64,000 nt of DNA, taken from positions 62,001 to 126,000 of the forward strand of contig DATJFQ010000042.1 of assembly GCA_035495555.1 (NCBI GenBank), written 5' to 3'. Source of the DNA: DATJFQ01 sp035495555 (GTDB lineage Bacteria > Acidobacteriota > Vicinamibacteria > Vicinamibacterales > 2-12-FULL-66-21). Below, in pieces: positions 24,802 through 32,829 of this stretch. Below the pieces are notes generated by a model that was given only the letters and a program-made list of their open reading frames with translations, was not told the DNA's origin and did no database searches. Position numbers and translations under genes: made by a program. The number at the start of each line of letters is the position of its first letter. Positions within the stretch are counted from its first letter, which is position 1.

Positions 24802-26292
24802 ATGCTCGGACGTCGAACGCTGCTCGTCAACCCGCCGCTGGTCAACGGCATCGCGTTCACCCGCCAGGGCCGCTGCCAGGAGCGTGAGGAAGTGCTCGGC
24901 ACCACGAAGCCGCCCTACACGCTCGCGGTGATCGCATCACTGCTGCGCCAGAACGGCTGCGACCTGCGTCTGGTGGATCTCACGGCGCAGCGGCGGACCC
25001 CCACTGACCTGATTGCCGACCTCGATGCCGAGGGCTTCATCCCGACGCTCATCCTCTTTCCCAGCACGACGCCAACGCTCGCGGCCGATGTCGCGGCGAT
25101 GGCGGCGCTCAAAGCGCGCTACAACGCGCCGATGTTCTGCTTCGGGCCGCACGCCTCGACGACGCCGCAGCAGTCGATGCTGCGCGCTCCCGACGTCGAC
25201 GGCATGTTCGTCGGCGAGCCCGAGGACGCGGCCGTGCAGCTCGCCATGCTCGAATCGATCGACGCGTTGCCCGCCGTGGCGAGCCTCACATGGCGCCGCG
25301 CAGGCACGATTTTCCCCAATACGGCCCACGGCTCGTACGGCGGATTTCTCTCGATGCCGTATCCATCGTGGGATCTGGTACCGCTGAAATCGTACTCGCT
25401 GCCGCTCGTCAATCGGCCATACGTCATCGTCGAAACGAGCCGCGGATGTCCCTACTCCTGCGACTTCTGCGTCGCGCCGATTCATCAGGGCCACAAGTTC
25501 CGCGAACGCAGCGCAAAGGCGCTCGTCGACGACATCGAGCGAGGCTATCGCGAGTTCGGCATCGACTTCTTCTATCTGTGGGGCGACACGGTGACGCTCA
25601 ACGTCAAGAGCTTCACCGCGTTCTGCGACGAGCTCATCGCGCGGAACCTGCCCATCCAGTGGTTCGGAAACGCGCGCGCGGACAACCTCACGGATCCGGC
25701 GTTTGTCCACCGCCTGCGCAAGGCCGGCTGCTGGATGCTCGCGCTCGGCATCGAGACCGAGTCGGAAGACATCCGTAAGAACATGGTGAAGCGGCTCGAG
25801 CGCCAGAAGATTCAGACCGCGTTCCGCAACATGCGCGAGGCGGGGATCAGGTCGTTCGCGTTTTTCATCTTCGGGTACCCCGGCGAGACGATCGACACGA
25901 TGGATCACACCGTCGACTACGCCATCGAACTCGACCCCGATTTCGCGAACTTCTACCCGGCCGTTCCTTATCCCGGCACGGCGCTCTACGCGAAAGCGGT
26001 GCAGGAAGGCTGGCTGGTCGAAGAAGACTGGTCGCGGATGGAGTACTCGTTTTACCTGATGAACGGCAACGGCCTCGACGAACGCGTCGTGTTCGACGCG
26101 ATCAATCGCGCCAAGCGCCGGTTCTTTCTGAGGCCGTCCTATGTGGCGCGACGGCTCGGCGACGTCGTGAAGCTGATGGCGACCAAACCCGCCATCGTGC
26201 GGCAGGTGCTCGCACGCGCGATCTTCGGGACGCGAGTGCCGGCGCCGCCGCGTGCTGAAGCCGTCAGCCCTGGCGGCGCGGCCCGAATCTGA
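24802..26292 (+). CDS. B12-binding radical SAM protein (BchE/HpnR-like architecture)
   Basis: The 496-residue protein has an N-terminal cobalamin-binding-like Rossmann domain (about 1-150: LLVNPPLVNGIAF, YTLAVIASLLRQNGCDLRLV, LILFPSTTPT, VDGMFVGEPEDA). The radical SAM domain follows with Cys216-x3-Cys220-x2-Cys223 (RGCPYSCDFC), YLWGDTVTLN, LALGIETESEDIRK and FFIFGYPGETIDTMDHTV. The B12-binding His loop is not obvious. Family members methylate unactivated carbons or rearrange lipids and sugars. It is the last gene of the plus-strand cluster, 7 bp from a convergent gene. Confidence 0.85.
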   Translation: MLGRRTLLVNPPLVNGIAFTRQGRCQEREEVLGTTKPPYTLAVIASLLRQNGCDLRLVDLTAQRRTPTDLIADLDAEGFIPTLILFPSTTPTLAADVAAMAALKARYNAPMFCFGPHASTTPQQSMLRAPDVDGMFVGEPEDAAVQLAMLESIDALPAVASLTWRRAGTIFPNTAHGSYGGFLSMPYPSWDLVPLKSYSLPLVNRPYVIVETSRGCPYSCDFCVAPIHQGHKFRERSAKALVDDIERGYREFGIDFFYLWGDTVTLNVKSFTAFCDELIARNLPIQWFGNARADNLTDPAFVHRLRKAGCWMLALGIETESEDIRKNMVKRLERQKIQTAFRNMREAGIRSFAFFIFGYPGETIDTMDHTVDYAIELDPDFANFYPAVPYPGTALYAKAVQEGWLVEEDWSRMEYSFYLMNGNGLDERVVFDAINRAKRRFFLRPSYVARRLGDVVKLMATKPAIVRQVLARAIFGTRVPAPPRAEAVSPGGAARI

Positions 26293-26299
26293 CTCCGTC

Positions 26300-28132
26300 T
26301 TACGGCTCGAAGGTGCCGCCGAGGATCAGCGGACTGTCGGGCGGCAGCCAGTTCCCCTGCCTGCAATACCAGCCTGCCACCGGCGCCGTGCCGCTGCACG
26401 TTCCGTCGTTCGTCGATACGATTAACAAGCTGCCTGGCGGCAGCCAGCCGCCGTTCTGACACACCCACCCGGCGCCGGGCTGCACGGACGTGCAGGAGCT
26501 GGTCGTCGTCGTTGTCGTCGTCGTCGTGCTGCCCGGCGGGAGCCAGTTGCCGTTTACGCACGTCCAGCCGGTCCCTGGCTGCACGCTCGTGCAGGAGCTG
26601 GTCGACGAGGTGGTCGTGGTCGTGCTGCCTGGAGGCAGCCAGTTGCCGTTCACGCACGTCCAGCCGGTCCCTGGCTGCACGCTGGTGCAGCTCCCCGTTG
26701 ATCCTGTGCCGCCGGTGCTGGTCGTCGGCGGGAGCCATCCACCATTGACGCATGTCCAGCCCGGACCCGGCTGCACGGTCGTGCACCCGCCCGTCGTGCT
26801 GGTCGTTCCGCCGGTCGTCGTGCTCCCTGGCGGCAGCCAGCCGCCATTCACGCACGTCCAGTCCGCTCCGGGTTGAACCGTCGTGCAGCCGCCGGTCGTT
26901 CCCCCTGTTGAACCGCCGCCCGAGGTCGTGCCGCCGCCACCCGTGTAGCTGCCGCCAGGACCGCCACCGGTGGTTCCCGTTTGAAGGACCACTTCACCGA
27001 TCCCCTGGAACTGGGAGAAGTTGGGGGATCCTGAGCCGCGGCTGACGACGGTGAAGAAGCGGGACATCGTGGCGCTGGCAGCGACCCGCGGGTAGCGGAC
27101 CGGATTGAAGCCGGTCGAGAGGGTCTGATCCGAGCCGAACCGGACGCCGCTTGCGTTCAGCTCCGCCACATGCAGTTCATCGGATCCGTCGATTCCAACG
27201 ATTGCGGAGGTGCCGCTGTTGCGGTTGTAGGCGATCGCCAGCGCGTCGTAGGACCCGAAGTTCGCGGCCGTGCCAAACCCGATGAGACCGCCGCTGTTGT
27301 CGAACTCCGCCACCTTGGCGTTTCGCGTGCCGGCCACGTCCTGATACCACGCCATGAGGTAATGCTGCGTCGAGGAATTGAACGCCACGTCCGTCATGAA
27401 GGCCTTGGCGCCGGAAAGAGAATTGAAGGCGGTCCGGCGGAACCCGGACGGATTGGATGCGGGAACGATCGCGAGCGCGGATGACAAGCCGTCGTTATCG
27501 CTGATCGAGACGCCGAATTCGTCTCGGACCGAATTCCATGCGACGCTGGGGTTTTCGCCCTGGCCCGCGGAGACGGTCACCGGCCCCGTCAGCGTGCTTC
27601 CGTCCCCCGCGAGGAGCTGAACTTGCGTGATGTGCGTGATCGTCTCGTACGCGACAAGAAACTTTCCGGAGGTTCGCGAGAAATCGATCCCTGGCCCTCG
27701 TTCGCCGTACGGTGATGCGCCCGAAACCGTCATGGTCGTCCCCATCGCACCTGATGGACACGCAATGGTCCGGGCTTTCAGGAGCATTCCGCTGGTCTGC
27801 TCTTCCGGCCAGACGACGAGGAAATTCCCGGCGTTCGGATTGAATCTCGCGCGCGGGAACGAACCGAACGGATGTCCCTGCGCAGGCTTCATGAGGACGG
27901 TTCCGCTGGCGACACCATCGGAGCCGATGCACTGCGCGTAAATGTAGTCGACCCCGCCGACGATCAGCCCCCCGCCCGACTCGTCGTGCGCGACGTCCAC
28001 GCCTCGGATGAAGGTCGAAAGCGTGGTGAGGGTGTTCACCTTGCTGATTTGCGCAAACGACGGCGCGGACAGCAGGGCCATGGCCCCGATCAGCATCAGA
28101 GTGACGCGGCGAAATTGCACAGGCTGCTCCAT
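26300..28132 (-). CDS. Secreted protein: beta-propeller-like domain plus six Cys/Trp (W-L-P-P) repeats
   Basis: The 610-residue protein has a signal peptide (VTLMLIGAMALLSAPSFAQ, cut near 28). Residues 30-385 contain repeated strand motifs such as FLVVWPEE, FLVAYET, PSVAWNSVRDEFGV and YLMAWYQD, suggesting a propeller. A Gly/Thr linker leads to six repeats starting at Cys416, 450, 482, 514, 547 and 579. The core pattern is C-x3-x-P-x2-x-W-x-C-x2-G-x-W-L-P-P, with two cysteines 11 residues apart in each. Linkers are Thr/Ser/Gly tracts up to nine Thr long. The first five repeats are alike; the sixth is divergent. The fold and ligand are unknown. A promoter and structured leader lie upstream (28133-28312). 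Confidence 0.75.
   Translation of the reverse strand: MEQPVQFRRVTLMLIGAMALLSAPSFAQISKVNTLTTLSTFIRGVDVAHDESGGGLIVGGVDYIYAQCIGSDGVASGTVLMKPAQGHPFGSFPRARFNPNAGNFLVVWPEEQTSGMLLKARTIACPSGAMGTTMTVSGASPYGERGPGIDFSRTSGKFLVAYETITHITQVQLLAGDGSTLTGPVTVSAGQGENPSVAWNSVRDEFGVSISDNDGLSSALAIVPASNPSGFRRTAFNSLSGAKAFMTDVAFNSSTQHYLMAWYQDVAGTRNAKVAEFDNSGGLIGFGTAANFGSYDALAIAYNRNSGTSAIVGIDGSDELHVAELNASGVRFGSDQTLSTGFNPVRYPRVAASATMSRFFTVVSRGSGSPNFSQFQGIGEVVLQTGTTGGGPGGSYTGGGGTTSGGGSTGGTTGGCTTVQPGADWTCVNGGWLPPGSTTTGGTTSTTGGCTTVQPGPGWTCVNGGWLPPTTSTGGTGSTGSCTSVQPGTGWTCVNGNWLPPGSTTTTTSSTSSCTSVQPGTGWTCVNGNWLPPGSTTTTTTTTTSSCTSVQPGAGWVCQNGGWLPPGSLLIVSTNDGTCSGTAPVAGWYCRQGNWLPPDSPLILGGTFEP
26303..26887 (-). repeat. Six tandem 32-34-codon repeats in the secreted protein gene
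   Basis: Codons 416-610 of the overlying gene form six units with spacings of 34, 32, 32, 33 and 32 codons. The DNA between repeats 3 and 4 is nearly identical, including (GTC/GTG)-rich poly-Thr linkers near 26505-26530, so copy-number change by slippage or recombination is plausible. Confidence 0.75.
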
Positions 28133-28282
28133 CTACTCAAACCGCGGACTCGAGTGCCGCGGATTCAGGCGCGTTCCGGTTATCGACAGGTGGGGAACAG
28201 ATCTTTAGCCAGGCAGAAGCCTGGACACTCGGACGTCCTGACAGGACCCACATCCAGCCCTGCCATTCGACATCTCCTGGTG
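28133..28282 (-). promoter_or_regulatory. Structured 5' leader of the W-L-P-P repeat protein gene
   Basis: In the leader that would follow the promoter at 28283-28312, two compact hairpins lie in tandem. CCAGGC-AGAA-GCCTGG at 28209-28224 is a perfect 6-bp stem with a 4-base loop, and GTCCT-GAC-AGGAC lies at 28235-28247. No known riboswitch core could be matched. The 195-bp gap holds no gene. It may be a cis-regulatory RNA or simply transcript structure. Confidence 0.35.
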
Positions 28283-28312
28283 ACTATAACGGAGGAAACG
28301 CTTCATTTCCAA
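28283..28312 (-). promoter_or_regulatory. Sigma-70-type promoter for the secreted repeat protein
   Basis: On the minus strand TTGGAA (28312-28307) and TATAGT (28288-28283) are separated by 18 bp, a good match to the -35 and -10 consensus. It would give a leader of roughly 145 bases before the ATG at 28132. Confidence 0.45.
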
Positions 28313-28327
28313 GCGCAAATTCGTGTG

Positions 28328-29497
28328 TCAGCGGGTCAACGTGAGAATTCTGGCGGCAGCCTGAACTCTGGCGAGTGCATCCCCGCCGTGCAGCAGTTGC
28401 CTGAGTGCCGTGAGGTCGCTGGCCGTCAGCACTTCGGGGAGGGCCCGGGTCGCCATCTCGCGGATGGCAATATTTGGATCCGCCGAAGCCGCTTCCAGGA
28501 CGCGCTTTGCGGATTCGGGGTCGTGAGGCGCCAGCAACCGTGCAGCCTGCACCCTGATTTCGGGCTCGGGCGACGACGTCAGGTCCCGCACGAGCGACAT
28601 CCACGTGGGGTCGGGCGAGGTGGACATTGCTTCGGCCGCCGCAATCCGGCCGGAGGGGATGTCGCCGGCCGCGAGCTGCTGCAGCAGCGGCAGGCCGCTC
28701 ATGTCCCCCAGCCGGAACAAGGCACGGGCGGCGTGCGTCCGGACAAACGCGCTCGAGTCCGAGAGAAGCGTCCTGAGCACGCCGATCTGATCGTCGGCGT
28801 GGAGTTCCGCCAGCGCGTCGGCGACGGACGCACGCACTTCGTCTCGCGGATCGGTCGCCTGCGCCGCGATGGCTGGCAGCGCCGACCGCCGGCGGCTCTG
28901 ACCGAGCGCTTCGACGATCCGAGCCTTGTCGGGATTGCCCGCCGCGAGCTGCCCGCTCAGCTCTCGCACCGCCTGCGCGCTTCCGAGCGCCGCGAGCGTG
29001 CGCGTGTTCGCGGGAAGGGTTGACGCCTCCAGGGCCGACACGGCTTCCTGCTGTCCATCCTCCGCAAGCGCCCGCAGCGCTTCGAGGCGCACCTGCGTAT
29101 CCGATTGCTGGCTGCCCGCTTCGTGGAGCACCGCGCTGCCAATCCGCCGCAGCACTGCCGGCTCTTCGTACGGGCGGCTCCCCAACCACTGCTCGTATTG
29201 CGCGATCCCGTTCGACGCCCCCCCGCGCGCGATCGCCGCCTCGACGCCCAGCGACAAGGCTGCCGCGCTCCGCGGATAGCGGACGAGCACCTCGTTCGCC
29301 TTCCGATACGCGTCGTCGACAAGGCCCTGCGACAGCAGAGCCCACCCGTTCGTCAGCAGAATCGCTTCCGTCGAAGCGCTTCCCGGCGCCGGCTTCTGCT
29401 GGTTACGCGTGCGCGACGCGGGCGTCGATTGCGCAGCGGGGGCGGCACCGGCGATGAGAGCCGAAAGCGTAAGGGCGACGCAACCTGACAACGTCAT
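28328..29497 (-). CDS. Secreted HEAT-repeat protein
   Basis: The 389-residue protein has a signal peptide (MTLSGCVALTLSALIAGAAPAAQ) chosen over a longer Cys-rich upstream frame with no secretion signal. A TPR-like stretch (LLSQGLVDDAYRKANEVLVRYP) is followed by at least six HEAT units, for example RSALPAIAAQATDPRDEVRA, TLLSDSSAFVRTHAARALFR and LTSSPEPEIRVQAARLLAPH. These are binding scaffolds in the periplasm. It resembles the HEAT protein at 55515 in plan (signal peptide, TPR, HEAT). No specific partner can be named. Confidence 0.7.
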   Translation of the reverse strand: MTLSGCVALTLSALIAGAAPAAQSTPASRTRNQQKPAPGSASTEAILLTNGWALLSQGLVDDAYRKANEVLVRYPRSAAALSLGVEAAIARGGASNGIAQYEQWLGSRPYEEPAVLRRIGSAVLHEAGSQQSDTQVRLEALRALAEDGQQEAVSALEASTLPANTRTLAALGSAQAVRELSGQLAAGNPDKARIVEALGQSRRRSALPAIAAQATDPRDEVRASVADALAELHADDQIGVLRTLLSDSSAFVRTHAARALFRLGDMSGLPLLQQLAAGDIPSGRIAAAEAMSTSPDPTWMSLVRDLTSSPEPEIRVQAARLLAPHDPESAKRVLEAASADPNIAIREMATRALPEVLTASDLTALRQLLHGGDALARVQAAARILTLTR

Positions 29498-29528
29498 GTG
29501 GTACGAGTTCAGACGACTGCGGCGGCAA

Positions 29529-30287
29529 TCAGGCCGGTGACAGCCGCCGGTATTCGCGGCGCGCGCGATGCCGCTCGCGCCATCGCACGCGGTACAAGCT
29601 GCGCAATTGCAGCAGATAGCCGAGCGCTTCACGGGTGCTCATCTTGCTCTCGCCGGCCTCGCGATCGTCGAAGCGATACGGCACTTCGACCAGGCGATGC
29701 GGCCACGCGCGCACGATCAGCTCGAGACAGATTTTGAAGCCGCCGGCGTGGATCTGCACCCCTTCCGCAACTTCGCGGCGCAGCAGAAAAAAGCCCGATG
29801 CGGCGTCACGAATCGGCGACAGCGGCCGTGCGAGCAGGCACGCGGCCCGTGAGAGCACCTTGCGGCGGAGCGGCCAGTCCGGCGTGCTGCCGCCGGGCAC
29901 GTATCGGCTGGCGACGACGAGATCGGCCCCCGTCGCACGCTGCGCCGCAAGGAGTTTCGGCACGAGGGACGGCGGGTGGCTGAAATCGGCATCCATGACG
30001 CCCAGAATCGGCGCGGCCGCCACGTCGAATCCCGCTACGACGGCGGTGCCGAGCCCGAGCTTTCCCGTCCGATGGACGACCCGAATGCGTCGGGTGCGGG
30101 CGAGATCGTCCGCCAGCGCACCAGTGCCGTCGGGTGAGTTGTCGTCGACGATGACGAGTTCGAGATCGAGCCCGGCGTCACGGGTGACGGAAAAGAGGGC
30201 ATCGACGAGCTCGCCCAGGCGCTCACGCTCGTTATAGGTTGGAATGACGATCGTCAGGTCCGGCGCGCCCGGCGTCGGAGAAGGCAC
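29529..30287 (-). CDS. Polyprenol monophosphomannose synthase-like GT2
   Basis: The 252-residue soluble protein reads LTIVIPTYNERERLGELVDA, VIVDDNSPDGTGALADDLAR, GVMDADFSHPPSLVPKLL and RDAASGFFLLRREV, ending in VPYRFDDREAGESKMSTREA. This is a close relative of the enzyme at 4861. It is divergent from the membrane GT gene at 30323, with only 35 bp between starts. It likely makes a polyprenyl-phosphate sugar for that neighbour. Confidence 0.85.
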   Translation of the reverse strand: MPSPTPGAPDLTIVIPTYNERERLGELVDALFSVTRDAGLDLELVIVDDNSPDGTGALADDLARTRRIRVVHRTGKLGLGTAVVAGFDVAAAPILGVMDADFSHPPSLVPKLLAAQRATGADLVVASRYVPGGSTPDWPLRRKVLSRAACLLARPLSPIRDAASGFFLLRREVAEGVQIHAGGFKICLELIVRAWPHRLVEVPYRFDDREAGESKMSTREALGYLLQLRSLYRVRWRERHRARREYRRLSPA

Positions 30288-30294
30288 GACGTAC

Positions 30295-30300
30295 TATAAT
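30295..30300 (+). promoter_or_regulatory. Possible -10 element (TATAAT) for the plus-strand glycan cluster
   Basis: A perfect TATAAT lies 22 bp before the ATG at 30323 in the 35-bp gap between divergent genes. No good -35 is seen 17 bp upstream, where the divergent gene's first codons lie. Confidence 0.4.
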
Positions 30301-30322
30301 TCATGCGCCCGCACCACTCTGC

Positions 30323-31996
30323 ATGACCGCGCGCGCCCGTTCGTTCGTTCCAGTGCTGCTCGCGCTCGTGGCTTTGGGCGCGGTGCTCCGCACGGCGTGG
30401 CTTCGCGCCGACCCGCCATGGTTTCCCACCGTCGGCATTATCTGGCATGACGAAGGCGCGTGGGTGCACAACGCACGCAACAAGGCGTTGTTCGGCGCCT
30501 GGCGGGAGGACGAATGGAATCCGATGTACGTGGCGCCGGTGTTCACGGTCGCCGAGTACGCCTCGTTCAGCGCCTTCGGCGTCGGCACGTGGCAGGCGCG
30601 CCTCGTGTCCGCCGTGGCGGGGACGATATCGATTGCGCTGCTCGCGCTCGGCGTGCGCCGGCTCGCCGGGACGTCGGCGGGCGCTATCGCCGCAGCGCTC
30701 CTGGCGACGGATTACGTTTACGTCATGTACGACCGCGCCGCGATCATGGAGGCGCTGATGGTCGCGTGCATCGTTGCCGCCTGGTGGGCGTCGACGAGGG
30801 CGGAAGACCGACCGGAATGGGGTGCGCTGGCAGGCGTGTTGGCGGCGGCCGCGTACTTCACGAAGGCGGCTGCAGCGTTCTACGTAGCCGCGCTCGCGAT
30901 TGCCGCTGCGTGGAGTCTCCTTCGCCCGCGCGTCAGCCACGAACGAAAAGCCGCGGTGTGGACGATCGCGGGCCTGGCGGTGGCGTTCGGCGCTGCAGCC
31001 CTCTTGTTCGTGCTGCCGCACTGGACGGACTATCGCTTCTACAACTGGCAAATGTCGGTCACCCGGAAACCGTCGTACGATCTCCGGTCGATCGTGACGC
31101 GAGTGTCCTGGTTCCCGATTCTCCACGATCAGTTCTCGCGCACGTGGCTGATCGTAGTTGTCGGCACCTTGGGCGGGTGGTCGATCCTGGTCCGATGGGC
31201 GCGGGCGCTGACGTCCGAACGCCTGCTGCTGCTGTGGCTGGCCGTCGGAATCGCCGAGCTGCTGGTGCACGACGTCGGCAACGAACGGCGGTTCGTGTTC
31301 CTGATCCCGGTGCTCATCGCGATCACCGCGATCGTGCTCGCGCGAGGCAAGGGCCTGCTCCCGGAAGACGTCCGCCTCGTCTCCTCGAAGACGGTGTGGC
31401 TGCTGTCGCCCGCCATTCTCTACAGCGCGTACATCGTCTGCGGACCCGTCGCACGGCTTGCGTTCATTTACGAGGTGAAGGAGGAAGCGCGGCTCTCCGG
31501 GATTCTTGGAGTGGCGCTGGGGCTGGTGGTGCTCGTATTCTGGGAACGGCTCGCCGTATGGCTCAGCGCGGGCCGCTGGTCCACCCGGGTTGCGGCCGCC
31601 CTCACCGCGGCGCTCGTTGGCGCAAACCTCGTCGAGTTCACGCAGTACGCCATGCGGCGCACCTACAAGAACTATTACGCGTCGGTGGAACTCGGGCGGG
31701 TGCTCCCGCCAGGCACTGAAGTGCAGGGAAAACTCGCGAACGGGCTCGCGCTCGAGAATGGCATCCGTCCCATCTTCATCGGCCACGGTTTCGGGAACTT
31801 CGCGGACCGGAAGCGGCGCGAAGATGTGCGGTATATTTTGACGTATACAGCGCCAGCGCTCGGCTACGAAGGGTCCCAAATCGAGGATGTGCTCGCCGCA
31901 TATCCGGGCTGGCGGGTCATCATGAGCTTCGACGTCGCAGAGACTCCGTCCGGACACGATCGCGCCGCATTGATCGACAAGCGTGCGGGTCATTGA
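30323..31996 (+). CDS. ArnT/PMT-like (GT39) membrane glycosyltransferase
   Basis: The 557-residue protein has about eleven helices. The first periplasmic loop carries IIWHDEGAWVHNARNKALFG, an acidic His-Asp-Glu motif, followed by WNPMYVAPVFTVAEYASF. YVMYDRAAIMEALMVACIVA matches the conserved second loop of undecaprenyl-phosphate-sugar-dependent transferases. Its end overlaps the next methyltransferase by 14 bp. It starts the second glycan cluster and probably uses the lipid-linked sugar made by the divergent GT2. Confidence 0.78.
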   Translation: MTARARSFVPVLLALVALGAVLRTAWLRADPPWFPTVGIIWHDEGAWVHNARNKALFGAWREDEWNPMYVAPVFTVAEYASFSAFGVGTWQARLVSAVAGTISIALLALGVRRLAGTSAGAIAAALLATDYVYVMYDRAAIMEALMVACIVAAWWASTRAEDRPEWGALAGVLAAAAYFTKAAAAFYVAALAIAAAWSLLRPRVSHERKAAVWTIAGLAVAFGAAALLFVLPHWTDYRFYNWQMSVTRKPSYDLRSIVTRVSWFPILHDQFSRTWLIVVVGTLGGWSILVRWARALTSERLLLLWLAVGIAELLVHDVGNERRFVFLIPVLIAITAIVLARGKGLLPEDVRLVSSKTVWLLSPAILYSAYIVCGPVARLAFIYEVKEEARLSGILGVALGLVVLVFWERLAVWLSAGRWSTRVAAALTAALVGANLVEFTQYAMRRTYKNYYASVELGRVLPPGTEVQGKLANGLALENGIRPIFIGHGFGNFADRKRREDVRYILTYTAPALGYEGSQIEDVLAAYPGWRVIMSFDVAETPSGHDRAALIDKRAGH

Positions 31997-32828
31997 CGAA
32001 CGCGCCATCAAGGCGCACGCGGATCTGCGTTTCCGCTCCGAATACGATTACGCGCTGTTCGAGTACTACCGCAGCGCCAAGGTGATCGCCTTTCTCGAAC
32101 GCGCCGGCGTTCGCCTGCATGGCGCGGTGCTCGACGCCGGGTGCGGCGGCGGGGGCATGCCGCTCTCGCTCGCCGAAGAGGCGGGCCCGGTGGTCGGCAT
32201 CGATCCGATCAACCGGTTCGGCGACGCAGGCGTTCGGCTTGCGGCGGAGCGCGGGCTCACGAACCTGCATTTCGCGCTCGCGGACGGCATGCAGTTGCCG
32301 TTCCCGAAGGGTGTCTTCGATCTCGTGCTGTCGCACGCGGTGATCGAGCATGTGGCTGACGCGCCTCTGTATCTGCGCGAGTGCGCGCGCGTCCTCGCGC
32401 CGGCTGGACGCATCTATCTGTCGACGGCGCCGTATCTGTCGTTCGCGGGCGCTCACCTGCCGAGGCTGAAAGTGCCGGTGCCGCTGCATCTCCTCGTGGG
32501 CCGCCGGCTGGCGTTCAGCACCTTCCGCGCGCTGGCGCGGCACGCCACGTGGGCCTTGCGCGAGCCGGCAAACGAAAATTCGTTCATCAAGCTCGCCCGT
32601 CGCGGGGAAAGCAAGGAAGACGACCTGCTCGAAAAGGTGCGCGTCGCGCGTTTGCGGCGGCAGATCGCGGGCGCGGGACTGCGGATCGTCCGGGAGGAGC
32701 TGAACGTCACGGCGACGGTTCGTCGGCTGCCGGCCGCGCTCGCGCGGGCCGTACAGAACAGCCGTTTGATTCAGGACGTGTTCATCAGCAGCATGGAATA
32801 CGTTTTGGCTCATAAGGCACCCGCCTGA
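31983..32828 (+). CDS. Class I SAM-dependent methyltransferase
   Basis: The 281-residue protein has motif I as VLDAGCGGGGMPLSLAEEAG, the acidic VVGIDPINRF, LPFPKGVFDLVLSHAVIEHV and RVLAPAGRIYLSTAPY. This is a Methyltransf_11-type enzyme. The C-terminal half is basic and may bind a lipid-linked or membrane acceptor. GTG at 31983 lies within the end of the membrane transferase gene. A role in methylating a glycan unit is inferred from position. Confidence 0.83.
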   Translation: MRVIDERAIKAHADLRFRSEYDYALFEYYRSAKVIAFLERAGVRLHGAVLDAGCGGGGMPLSLAEEAGPVVGIDPINRFGDAGVRLAAERGLTNLHFALADGMQLPFPKGVFDLVLSHAVIEHVADAPLYLRECARVLAPAGRIYLSTAPYLSFAGAHLPRLKVPVPLHLLVGRRLAFSTFRALARHATWALREPANENSFIKLARRGESKEDDLLEKVRVARLRRQIAGAGLRIVREELNVTATVRRLPAALARAVQNSRLIQDVFISSMEYVLAHKAPA

Positions 32829-32829
32829 T

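Noticed and set aside
26303..26887. CRISPR-like repeats
   Set aside because: The periodicity is of codons in an open frame, with conserved Cys and Trp positions; it is a protein repeat.
28133..28282. c-di-GMP (GEMM), cobalamin or other known riboswitch
   Set aside because: None of the conserved core sequences could be found; only simple hairpins are visible.
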